From Liquidambar formosana (lineage: Eukaryota > Streptophyta > Magnoliopsida > Saxifragales > Altingiaceae): 64,000 bases of DNA. The DNA is taken from positions 17,967,822 to 18,031,821 of the forward strand of contig CM077827.1 of NCBI GenBank assembly GCA_039720395.1. The letters run 5' to 3'. The position numbers and the translations under genes were made by a program. This document shows positions 23,695-33,795 of the stretch, piece by piece. How positions within the stretch are numbered: position 1 is the stretch's first letter; every line of letters begins with the position of its first letter. The notes beneath the pieces are model-generated. The model saw only the letters and a program-made list of their open reading frames with translations, searched no databases and had not been told where the DNA came from.

Positions 23695-25067
23695 TGATAA
23701 GCACAAAATATTCATTGAAATTACTCCCTAATTTATATTTTCTAGTTATTTTATTATATTTAATTTTGTGTGTTTAAAGTGTTCTTGATTTATTGCAGGG
23801 CTGTTGAGTTTATACCAGAAAAGATGACAATCAGGACTACTTAAGCTAATAAATGCAACTTGAAATGGGTTTCTCACCTACCTAAAATTTCATGGAGCTG
23901 CAACAAGAGTTGGGTCAACAATTTTGAAGATTTCAGCAGCTGAAATTCAAAGTTAAGCAAAGAAATTCATGATCCCAAAATCAGCAGCAAATCTGGACAG
24001 ATTGACCAAGTTTTGGTAATCTTGCCATAACTTGTGATTCCCATATCCGATTTGGGTGAAATTTGTGGCTCTGGAAAGAGGACTTAAAGAAATACAATTA
24101 TTTAGTTTATGGCATTTCCTGATTCAAACATCTTCCAAGTCAAAAATGAGCTGGAAGTGGACTTATTTGCAAAAATCTGAATCTGGCAGCATTTGTCAAA
24201 GTGAGAACATGGGCAACCAAGAATTCAAAGAAAGTGGGCATTGCTTTTAACTTGTGGGATCAGCTGGATCCTTCCCCCATCTCCTATAAATACCAAGGGA
24301 ATTCACATAACAGAGAAAGAAGAGAGGAGGAAAAGAGGAGGAGGTACAAAGGTGGCAAAGGGGAGAGACTAGTTCTTGGTTATCTACATGGCCAACTAAT
24401 CTTTGTCTTAGGGGGGAGATAAAGCCCTAATCAAGTATTGTGGATTTTATTGTATTGTGTTGTTGATTTGATTATTTGTGTATGAGGATTGCATAACTAG
24501 GAGGATTGTATTATTGATACAATTGGTTTTAGTGTTTTTATCTCAAATTGTGTTTAGTTTCTGTGATTTTAAATACAATGGTTATGCAATGGTTTTTATT
24601 GTATATATATTTGGAGATTAAGATGATTCATGCTTAGACAAGATGAGTCGTGCTCACAAATTAGTTTAGAGTAGAGTAGGTGAGACGGTTCATGCTATAT
24701 CTTTGATGAGTTATGTCTAATTTACAAATATATGAACCTTCCTTGATGATGTCATTGGGCTTGTAGCTACAATGAGTCTTGCTCATACCAAATAATAACT
24801 TCTTGAAACACATTACAATAAGTGCATTTTTATACAAGATTAGTGGTGGATTCGAGACCCTAAGTATTTCTTTTCTTGAAGAAAATATAAATTTATTTTG
24901 CTTGCATTCCATAGAGTTCAAAACTACAAAAATCATCTTTTTGAATTATTTTAGTATTCAGTTTTCAAAATTAAAATAATCCTAGTACAGTCCCTGTGTT
25001 ACGACACCCGTACTACCACTATATACAAATTTTTGCATCCTACGGGTAATTGATTTTGACACGATCA
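23695..25067 (+). repeat. Athila 5' LTR
   Basis: 1373 bp, TGATAAGCAC to CACGATCA. TATAAATA at 24285-24292 is a likely core promoter. Nearly identical to 36774-38146. Confidence 0.95.
24285..24292 (+). promoter_or_regulatory. TATA box of the Athila 5' LTR
   Basis: TATAAATA, about 590 bp into the LTR, conserved in the 3' LTR at 37364-37371. Confidence 0.55.
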
Positions 25068-25073
25068 AATTTT

Positions 25074-25091
25074 TGGCGTCGTTGCCGGGGA
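25074..25091 (+). promoter_or_regulatory. Athila primer-binding site
   Basis: TGGCGTCGTTGCCGGGGA lies six bases after the LTR end. It differs by one base from TGGCGCCGTTGCCGGGGA, the Asp-tRNA-type site typical of Athila elements; the change is C to T. Confidence 0.85.
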
Positions 25092-25228
25092 CTGTTAGTG
25101 CGATTGCGTTAATTAGAGAATTGATATTCTACTATAATTCTTAGTTTAGAATTTTTTGTTTTTACTAATTTTATTTTTTTTTCATGTGCAGGTAATTGGT
25201 AGACTACATAGACGAGCAGACATTAGGC

Positions 25229-25260
<32 letters not shown>

Positions 25261-25589
25261 TTTTTTTTAATGCTATTCAAGGACGGTTGTACCGCCTGCC
25301 TAATTTGACAACTAACATAACTTGACTAACTATTCAAGGATGGTTGTACCGCCTATTTTATTTTATTTATTTCATTTTAGTATTATTATTATTATTATTA
25401 TTATTGTTATTATTATCATTATTATGGCCGGTTTTACCGCCTACTGATATATATATATATACATCTTTTCTCTCTTTTCTTTTCTTTTCTTTTCTTTTCA
25501 AGGACGGTTGTACCGCCTGTTTTACTTTATTTATTTCATTTTTGTTTCAAATATATTACCTTGTTGTAATTATTCTTGTTTTCTTGCAG

Positions 25590-25630
<41 letters not shown>

Positions 25631-25672
25631 TGAAATAATAAAAAATTTTAAAAAAGAGTTTTGAGGTGTTGT
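25092..25672 (+). other. Athila leader with repeated hairpins and microsatellites
   Basis: Untranslated leader. It contains four copies of a GGACGGTTGTACCGCCT-like motif (25283, 25337, 25427, 25501), a (TTA)n run near 25379-25425, a (TTTTC)n stretch and (CA)n at 25592-25627. Confidence 0.75.
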
Positions 25673-27436
25673 ATGCATGGACGTCGTTCTTTGTTTCCTG
25701 ACTTAGTACCCTTTGACTCTGAGATAGAGTACACCCTTAGGACTATTAGACTGTCTTCACAATCTAATAGGACTATTGGTACACCTAAAATCATGAATAC
25801 AAAAAACCAAGACATGCCCAAGCTATTGAGGGAGTACTTCACGCCCTCTACATACACATCACCTTCCTGCATTCGGCTACCCACTGTAGCTGCTGCTCAA
25901 TATGAGATTAGGTCCAGTGTGATCCAAATGCTTCCATCTTTCTACGGACTAAGAAATGAAAACCCCTATAAGCATCTTGATGAATTCCTTGAAATCTGTT
26001 CTACAATCAAATTTTCAAATTTTTCTGATAATGCTTTTAGATTGAGGCTATTTCCATTCTCACTTAAGGATGATGCCAAAAACTGGCTTAACTCCTTAGA
26101 AGGCAACACAATTACCACGTGGGAACAAATGCAACAAGAATTCTTAAAGAAGTATTTTCCCATAAGCAAAACCAACCAAATTCGGCGAGCTATCACGAGT
26201 TTCTCACAACTCGATGGTGAGCAATTTCATGAGGCTTGGGAGAGATTCAAAGACCTCATTCGTAAATGTCCTCACCATGTAGTGCCCAAGTGGCAATTGG
26301 TTTAATGCTTTTATGATGGTTTATCCACAAATCACCGTCAAATGGTGGATGCCTCTTATAGTGGGACTTTCATGATGAAAAGTGAAAATGAGGCTTGGGA
26401 ATTGTTTGAGAACCTTAGTGAGAATTCTTTTCAACATGTTGCGACCTCTAGGAGTGAAAAACCAACATCTTCTAGTTCTCAAAAGAGAGGAGGTATCTAT
26501 GAAGTAGGGCACTCCATAGATATCTATGGGAAAGTGGATGCTTTATCTAAAAAGCTTGATCAATTGTTGTCCATAGGATAAATCCCTACAACATCTTCTC
26601 AGCCTCCCACCTTACAAGAAGAATGTGCTTTATGTTCTAGCCGTGCTCACTTCATAAGTGAATGCCCAATGGCTTCCCAATTCCCTGAGTTTGTCTAAGA
26701 ACAAGCCAATGCTGCTCAAGGATTCTCTAGACTAGGTAATGATCCTTTCTTTTATACCTATAACCCGGGATGGAGAAACCACCCCAATTTTTCTTGGAAA
26801 CAAGCTCCAGGGAATTCATTTGCCCAATCTCAAAGGCCAAATTTGCCTCATACTCTCAACCCTTCTGGTTATCAACCTTTTCGACCACAGCAGCCATTCC
26901 CACACTCTAATCTTCCACCTCCAAGAAATCCATCTTTTGAGGAGAGAGTATTGCAAGGCCTTCAAGGACTTAAAGCCAACACACAAATGCTGCATTCCCA
27001 TACTCAGTCAATAGCCAAGCTTGAAGCCCAAATCGGGCAATTAGCAAATGCTCTTAGTAGACGAGAGGAGGGAAAACTTCCAAGCCAACCAGTGAACAAT
27101 CCTAAGGGTCAATATTCCATAGAAAATTCACAAGCTGATGCTGCTTACCAAGAGCAAGCAAAGGCAATCGTGACCTTAAGGGATGGGCAAGTGATTGATA
27201 CTAGGCCTGGAGTGGATGAGGAAAAGAATGGCCAGTCAATTAGCAAGTCCAAGGATTCAGGGATTGAAAAAATAAATGAATCAAAGAAGGATCCTCCTCC
27301 ATCTCTTTCCACATCACCAAATCCTATGGCAACATCATATTTGCCAAAAGCTCCTTTTCCCACTTATCTTGATGCACCTTCTCCTTTTGGAAAAAAAGGA
27401 ACATCTATGGAAGATATGATGGAAATGTTCAAATAA
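25673..27436 (+). pseudogene. gag: Athila gag, broken by in-frame stops
   Basis: First ATG at 25673 (MHGRRSLFPDL). The capsid region has the Athila hallmark LRLFPFSLKDDAKNWLNSL at about residues 120-140 and ITTWEQMQQEFLKKYFP after it. A zinc knuckle CALCSSRAHFISEC (CX2CX4HX4C) is encoded near 26621-26662. Stops TAA at 26303-26305, 26579-26581, 26696-26698 and 27434-27436 all keep the frame; each fits CAA (Gln) changed to TAA. Frame and family alignment continue across every stop, so this was one protein joined to protease and pol. It would bind and package the element RNA in virus-like particles. Confidence 0.9.
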
Positions 27437-29908
27437 GTGAAAATCAATCTTCCCCTTCTTGATGCCATCAAACAAATCCCATCCTATGCCAAATTTCTCA
27501 AAGACCTTTGCACTCAAAAGCGCAAGACTCAGGCACAAGTGTCCAAAAAGGTGTTTCTAACCGAGCAAGTGAGTTCCATTTTGCAAAATAGCACTCCTCC
27601 TAAGTTTAAGGATCCAGGTGCTCCTACCATCTCATGTGTGATAGGAAATCATTCCATAGACAGAGCACTCTTAGACTTAGGGGCAAGTGTTAATCTCCTT
27701 CCTTATTCAGTATATGAGCAATTTAGGCTAGGTGAGTTGAAACCAACATCAATTACTTTGCAATTAGCTGATAGATCTGTTAAGGTGCCACATGGAATAA
27801 TTGAGGATGTTCTTGTTAAGGTAGATAGATTCTACTTCCATGTAGACTTTCTTATTCTTGATATGGAACCAGTATGCAATCCAGGAAAACAAATTCCCGT
27901 CATCTTAGGTCGCCCTTTCTTAGCTACAGCTAATGCTTGCATCAATTGTAGGTCTGGAGTGATGGACGTGTCCTTTGGTAACATGAAAGCAAGGCTAAAT
28001 GTGTTTAATGCTGCTCAACAACCTTCCAAGGAGGATGATTGTTTTGTAGTAGATGTCATCGATGGTTTAGTTGAAGAAGCTTTACCCTACATTTTAACCG
28101 AGGATCCATTAGAAGCATGTCTAGCTCATTTTGGCTATGATGAGTTTGATATTGAAAAATCTATTGAGGAAGTGAATGCTATGCTTGAACTACCACCCCT
28201 CCAGGATCATGCACCTTGGAAATCCAAATTTGAGTCTTTGCCTCCATTGTCTAGTGAACCTACCCTTCCTTCCACTGAAGTGCCTCCCAAACTTGAGTTG
28301 AAGCCACTCCCCGATACACTTAAGTATGCATTCTTAGGACCTGATGACACCTTTCCAGTCATTATAGCATCCAACTTGACTACTGAACAGGAAAGTCAAC
28401 TTATGAGCATGCTTAAAGAACATATGGGTGCTATAGGATGGTCTATGGCTGATTTAAAAGGGATCGACCCTTCCATTTGCATGCACCGCATTCATCTTGA
28501 GGAGAATGCCAAGCCAATTCGTGAAATGCAAAGGAAGTTATATCCTAACATGAAGGAGGTTGTACAAAAAGAAGTTGTGAAGTTATTAGATGCAGGTATC
28601 ATATACCCCATCTCAGACAGTAAATGGGTAAGTCCTACTCAAGTGGTGCCCAAAAAGTCAGGAATTACTGTTGTTAAAAATGAACATGGTGAACTAGTTC
28701 CAACACGTACAACAACAGGTTGGCGTGTTTGCATTGATTATCGGAAGCTTAATTTGGTAACTAGAAAAGACCATTTCCCTCTACCCTACATCGATCAAAT
28801 CTTAAAGAGGTTAGCAGGCCAAAGCTTCTACTGCTTTCTAGATGGTTATTCTGGATATAACCAAGTACCTGTTTTCTCCGATGACCAAGAGAAGACAACT
28901 TTCACCTGTCCTTTTGGCACATTTGCATATAGGCGTATGCCTTTTGGCTTATGCAATGCACCTGCTACCTTTCAGCGGTGTATGCTGTCTATTTTCTCTG
29001 ACATAGTGGAAAAATTTCTTGAAGTTTTCATGGATGATTTCTCTGTATTTGGGATCACTTTTGATGATTGTCTCCAAAATCTTTCTAATGTTCTTAAACG
29101 TTGCATAGAGACAAATCTTGTTCTGAGTTGGGAAAAGAGTCATTTTATGGTTCAAAAAGGAATTGTTTTGGGACATATTGTGTCTTCTAGGGGGATAGAA
29201 GTAGATAAAGCCAAGGTTGATCTCATCTCTAGCCTTCCTCTACCAGCATCTGTTAGGCAAGTGCGATCTTTTCTTGGTCATGCAGGATTCTATCGTCGAT
29301 TCATCAAAGACTTTAGCAAAATCTCTCGACCCTTGTGCAATCTTCTTGTCAAGGATGTACCATTTATCTTTGATAATGCCTGCTTGGAAGCTTTTGAGAA
29401 ACTTCGCTCATTATTGTCCACTGCTCCCATCATTCAACCACCCAACTGGTCACTCCCATTTGAGATTATGTGTGATGCATCCGACTATGCAGTTGGTGCA
29501 GTCTTGGGGCAACGGGTGAATAAAAAACCCCATGTCTTATACTACGCTAGTAAAACTCTTTCTGATGCTCAATTGAATTATACCACAACAGAAAAAGAAT
29601 TACTAGCTGTAGTATTTGCCCTTGATAAATTTCGATCCTATCTCTTAGGATCCAAGGTTGTAGTGTTCTCTGATCATGCCGCTTTACTGTATTTACTGTC
29701 CAAAAAAGACACTAAACCTCGCCTCATTAGATGGATCTTGTTGCTACAAGAGTTTAATTTGGAGATTCGGGATAAAAAGGGGTCAGAAAATGTGGTTGCA
29801 GATCATTTGTCTCGAATTCTAGTTGAACATTCTGGTACCAACTTACCAATACCAGATTCTTTCCCAGATGAGCAATTATTTGAGGTTTCTCATGTTAAAT
29901 TACCATAG
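27437..29908 (+). CDS. pol: Athila protease, reverse transcriptase and RNase H
   Basis: This is an 823-codon open stretch in the same frame as gag. The aspartic protease active site appears as DLGASVNLLP at residues 80-89 (Athila proteases commonly have D-x-G-A). Reverse transcriptase follows, with RVCIDYRKLN and the catalytic FMDD near residue 531. RNase H has DASDYAVGAVL near residue 679, TTTEKELLAVVFALDKFRSY and SDHAALLYLL. There is no second RNase H. It ends at TAG 29906-29908, where a Trp or Gln codon is expected, and the frame carries on into integrase. The catalytic residues seen are intact, but expression would need read-through at both ends. Confidence 0.93.
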   Translation: MKINLPLLDAIKQIPSYAKFLKDLCTQKRKTQAQVSKKVFLTEQVSSILQNSTPPKFKDPGAPTISCVIGNHSIDRALLDLGASVNLLPYSVYEQFRLGELKPTSITLQLADRSVKVPHGIIEDVLVKVDRFYFHVDFLILDMEPVCNPGKQIPVILGRPFLATANACINCRSGVMDVSFGNMKARLNVFNAAQQPSKEDDCFVVDVIDGLVEEALPYILTEDPLEACLAHFGYDEFDIEKSIEEVNAMLELPPLQDHAPWKSKFESLPPLSSEPTLPSTEVPPKLELKPLPDTLKYAFLGPDDTFPVIIASNLTTEQESQLMSMLKEHMGAIGWSMADLKGIDPSICMHRIHLEENAKPIREMQRKLYPNMKEVVQKEVVKLLDAGIIYPISDSKWVSPTQVVPKKSGITVVKNEHGELVPTRTTTGWRVCIDYRKLNLVTRKDHFPLPYIDQILKRLAGQSFYCFLDGYSGYNQVPVFSDDQEKTTFTCPFGTFAYRRMPFGLCNAPATFQRCMLSIFSDIVEKFLEVFMDDFSVFGITFDDCLQNLSNVLKRCIETNLVLSWEKSHFMVQKGIVLGHIVSSRGIEVDKAKVDLISSLPLPASVRQVRSFLGHAGFYRRFIKDFSKISRPLCNLLVKDVPFIFDNACLEAFEKLRSLLSTAPIIQPPNWSLPFEIMCDASDYAVGAVLGQRVNKKPHVLYYASKTLSDAQLNYTTTEKELLAVVFALDKFRSYLLGSKVVVFSDHAALLYLLSKKDTKPRLIRWILLLQEFNLEIRDKKGSENVVADHLSRILVEHSGTNLPIPDSFPDEQLFEVSHVKLP

Positions 29909-31207
29909 TTTGCTCATATTGTGAATTATCTTGCAGTTGGTCAAATCCCACCTCATTGGTCTAAGCAAGACAAAGATCGATTTTTTTCCCAAGTTAAGTT
30001 TTACCTGTGGGAGGATCCAGAGCTATTCAAATATTGCCCAGATCAAGTGATTCGAAAATGTGTCCCAGAAAATGAAACCAATAGTATCCTCACCTTTTGT
30101 CATTCCCTTGCCTGTGGAGGGTATTTCAGTGGGAAGAAGACTGCTGCTAAAGTCTTGCAAAGCGAGTTTTATTGGCCTACTTTATTCAAAGATGCCCATG
30201 CATTTTGTCATGCCTGTGAAAGATGTCAACAAATGGGGTCCATTTCCCGACGTGACATGATGCCTCTGAATCCCATCCTGGTGGTGGAAATCTTTGATGT
30301 GTGGGGTATTGATTTCATGGGTCCATTTCCATCTTCTTTTGGCTTTGAGTACATTCTAGTTGGGGTAGATTATGTGTCAAAATGGGTGGAAGCGATTGCC
30401 ACAAAAACAAATGACCACAAGGTTGTGGTCAAATTCCTTCAAGACAATATCTTTTGTCGTTTTGGCTTTCCGCGTGCTATAATTAGTGATGGGGGTAAAC
30501 ACTTTAACAATCGGCCTTTTGAGGCTTTGGTTCACAAGTACTCCATTACCCATAAAGTTGCCACCCCATATCATCCCCAAACTAGTGGACAAGTCGAAGT
30601 TTCTAATAGGGAAATCAAAAACATCCTTTAGAAAACGGTTAGACCTGATAGAAAAGACTGGTCTTTACGCTTGAATGATGCTTTGTGGGCGTATCGTACT
30701 GCCTATAAAACTCCCATAGGTATGTCCCCGTACCGTTTAGTGTTTGGTAAAGCTTGTCATTTACCAGTTAAGCTAGAACACAGGGCACTTTGGGCTGTAA
30801 AGAAGTTTAACTTTGATTTAGCTGATGCGGGCTCACACCGAAAACTTCAAATCAGTGAATTGGAAGAGATACGCAATGATGCGTATGAGAATGCTAGGAT
30901 TTACAAAAATAGGACTAAAGCTTTTCATGATAAACACATCAACAGAAAGTCCTTTGAACCCAATCAAAAGGTGTGGCTTTTCAACTCTAAGTTGCGCTTC
31001 TTTCCTGGTAAGTTGAGATCTAGATGGGACGGCCCTTTTGTTGTTAACCAGGTTTTTCCCTTTGGTGCTGTTAAAATTTTAAATCCACATGATGGTTCTA
31101 TGTTTAAGGTCAATGGCCAAAGACTAAAACCATATGTGGAAGGAGACATAGATAAAGAGCTCATTGAATCCATAAATTTGGTGGATCCTGAATATGTTAC
31201 TGTTTAA
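29909..31207 (+). pseudogene. pol: Athila integrase, one internal stop
   Basis: Same frame as the upstream pol. The N-terminal zinc domain shows [12 protein letters not shown] and CHACERCQ; the second zinc-binding His expected in GGHF is Tyr here, which fits CAT to TAT. The catalytic core keeps GIDFMGPFP (first Asp), ISDGGKHF (second Asp) and [10 protein letters not shown] (Glu). TAG at 30629-30631 interrupts the frame where Glu or Gln is expected, after which [15 protein letters not shown] and the C-terminal domain follow to TAA at 31205-31207. No chromodomain is present, as expected for Athila. Confidence 0.9.
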
Positions 31208-31916
31208 ATTCACTAATAGCCTTGGAATCTGGCTTTAAAAGACCATTTATTTATTTATTTATTTTGTCTAACCTATTTTCTTTGTGTGTTTTATTTTTAT
31301 TTGATTGATGAGTTTATTTTTCACAGCTAATCAATTTTGCAGGCTTGTTTGTTTTCTATTAAAGGTACTCTCCATGATTTCTATTACTTTGTTTTTCATT
31401 GTTTACATTAAGGACAATGTAAATTTTAAGTTGGAGGGAGGGAATTTTGGTGTTGTAAAAAAAAAATTAATAAAAATAAAAAATTAATTAAAAATAAAAA
31501 ATAGGACTTTTCTATAAATATCATGGCTATTCCTCCCTAAAACCCTCATCTCTGCAATAATGAATGGGTTTTTCACTTTCTTGCCCCTGTGGTACCAAGT
31601 TGTCATTCCACTCATCTTCTGGATATTGGAATATTGTGTACATGAGGAGATTCCAATTATGCCAGTGGTCCCATTTCTGGTCTTTCTTGAAATTTTGCCA
31701 TGTTATTTGTTGCTAGTGTACGTTTTGTATTTTCGATAATTATTATTTTTATTTTATTTTGATTTGTCTGTTTAGAAGTTGTGCTAAGTATTCCAGTGTG
31801 TTATCTATTTATGAATAGTATTTTGTTGTGTTCATTCATTTTGTGTGCTATTTTATCTGTTTGTTCTTTGAGTTTAGCAAATAAAAGCATCTTCATTCTA
31901 GTAGCAGCAACAACAA

Positions 31917-31949
<33 letters not shown>

Positions 31950-31967
31950 AGAGAGAAAAGAGAAATG
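31208..31967 (+). other. Athila 3' non-coding region, proximal part
   Basis: No coding region. Contains an inverted repeat and purine tract (31402-31443) and a long A run at 31918-31948. It separates the ends of integrase and of the antisense gene, which converge. Confidence 0.7.
31402..31443 (+). promoter_or_regulatory. Internal hairpin and polypurine-like tract
   Basis: TTTACATT and AATGTAAA (8-bp perfect arms, loop AAGGAC) are followed by AAGTTGGAGGGAGGG. The purine tract resembles the terminal one at 36759-36768 (AAGTTGGGGG). Confidence 0.5.
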
Positions 31968-32531
31968 CTACTCCATAGTAGCATTCTGAGAAGGAGAAGG
32001 ATTGGGAGAAGTAACACTAGGTTCTCTCTGAACCCTATCCGAGAGTCTTTCAAGTTGCCCCCGAATTTGATCCTCGAGCCCTTCTAGCTCCACAACTCTG
32101 GGTTCATGACCCCTAGCATAGGAGTCCACCAATCTTTTCAGTTCTCTGTTCTCTGTTCTCAAGATCCTCATCCTCCGATGGGACCTAGTAAGCAGTTGCT
32201 AAAGGTTTAGTACTTAATCTCTTAACCCCTGCACTTCCATAGTCCTGGCGTGTAAACGCCGAGCCATATTAGAAGTGACTGTAGCAGTTTGGACACTTAG
32301 AGCCATGGAATCTCTCATAACGTCCATATCAGACCTTTCACTCAGAATCCTCTCGTCATGAGGAGTAACGAGATTTGCAGTTACTGCTGTGGCATTTGCA
32401 AAATTATACATAAGGGAATCATTGACTGTGATAGGTTGGTATCGGGAGTTTAAGAATATTGGTTGCCAAACTTCTAGTTTTGGCACCATGTTCAGGTTTG
32501 GGCGATTGTGGGAAGCAGAAGATGAAGCCAT
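31968..32531 (-). pseudogene. Antisense extra ORF of the Athila element (coiled-coil protein)
   Basis: The minus-strand frame starts at the ATG complementing 32529-32531 (MASSSASHNRPNLN) and ends at TAG complementing 31968-31970. Two in-frame stops interrupt it: TAA at 32214-32216 and a TAG about four codons later (near 32202-32204). The frame continues with MRILRTENRELKRLVDSYA and VELEGLEDQIRGQLERLSDR, a leucine-rich heptad pattern typical of a coiled coil. A TTTTAAAA about 95 nt upstream could act as a TATA box. Antisense extra ORFs between pol and the 3' LTR are known in Athila and Tat elements; the function is unknown. The frame is also open upstream to 32651, but a start at MASSS looks more natural. 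Confidence 0.65.
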
Positions 32532-33795
32532 GGGATTAGTGAGAGGGAGGCTTAGAGAAAGTGAGGCTTTTGAGGATTGAAGGATTGAAGGAGAGTTTTT
32601 GAATTCCTGCAGTCGATCTCTCGGTTTTAAAACCCACTCAACAAGAGTCAAAAAGCAGGGTTCAATGATCGATGCACTGTGGAAAAATTTGGCACGCTAT
32701 CAGACATTAAGGATTAAATAATCCTCTAAATCCTCTCGAGACTTGCAATAATCTACCATTACTATTGCTTTATTGATAAAATGGTCACATCTTGATATTG
32801 CAGCCGTCCAATTATAGTCGGCAGTCAAAGTTTTAGGCGGTCGGGTAAGAGAGTAGGTTTTCGGGTTTGGGTTCAAAGGTTTGGGTATACCAAGTCTTGG
32901 ATATCCGTATCAGCTCATCAGCCGTTATTGGGCCACTGGCCCATTATTCGCCCACCAACAGGAATAGGAGGCCCAAGTGTATTAAAAAAAAAAAAAAATC
33001 TAAATGGATGCCTCTAGATCATGATTTTGCATTCAAATAATGTTCATTGAATGACTCTAAATTTTGGATTAGTATCATTCATGAAATTAAACTTTTGAAC
33101 ACACGTCATTAGCTTGGCAATTCTAGTTTAGTCCTTTATATTTATGTTTGCATAGAGAATTTATCACTTGTATATCTAATTGCACAATCACATTTATTCA
33201 TTTTGTGGGGCTTAAACTTGTTAATCTTTGATGAGTTGAATAAACCGCAAATAAATGACCTTGGCAACAGCTCTTAACTTTGTGTTTATCTTTACAAAAA
33301 AAAAAAAAAAAAAAAAAAAGGAATGTGTGCTGGTATCATACTACTCACCTAGTAACCGGGCCTCTTGCCTCACTAAGCAATGAGTATTCGCGTTAAACAG
33401 TGAGTAGTCTAGTAAAATTATGGGTGTAATTAGTTCGGATTCATAGCCTTTTTAACTTGAGTAAGTAAGCCCATAGGGGTATCTCTATACCTAGTGCCCT
33501 AAAGCCAATTGGTTTGGGAGTCATTGGCCCAACGCTCATTACATGGGTTAATTAGAAAGCTTAATGGACCTGAACATTGTACCTAATAAAAAAAAAAGAA
33601 AAAAAAGAAAAAAAAGTGTTGTTATTATTATTATTAGTATTATTATTATTTGTGTGCGTATTGAGCTGAAGCCTTGGTTTACCTTGCTATGGTGAATTTA
33701 ACAAATTAAAGAATGCTGATATGTTGGGGGCCACACATTTGTATAAAAATTCACTTTACACCAGATGAACTTGTGATAAATTTTCTATTTGAGTA
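32532..33795. other. Athila 3' non-coding region, distal part
   Basis: No coding region seen apart from the upstream flank of the antisense gene. Includes poly(A) runs (32984-32998, 33297-33320) and an (ATT)n run near 33618-33650. Ends at the nested solo LTR. Confidence 0.6.

Noticed and set aside
24661..24936. 91-codon minus-strand frame found in both Athila LTRs
   Set aside because: Its conservation is explained by LTR duplication; no protein family, and it crosses LTR sequence expected to be non-coding.
25344..25664. 106-codon frame rich in Leu and His-Thr
   Set aside because: Translation of (TTA)n and (CA)n microsatellites in the Athila leader.
31979..32651. Athila env-like gene
   Set aside because: Env-like ORFs of Athila lie on the sense strand with signal peptide and membrane segments; this frame is antisense and coiled-coil.
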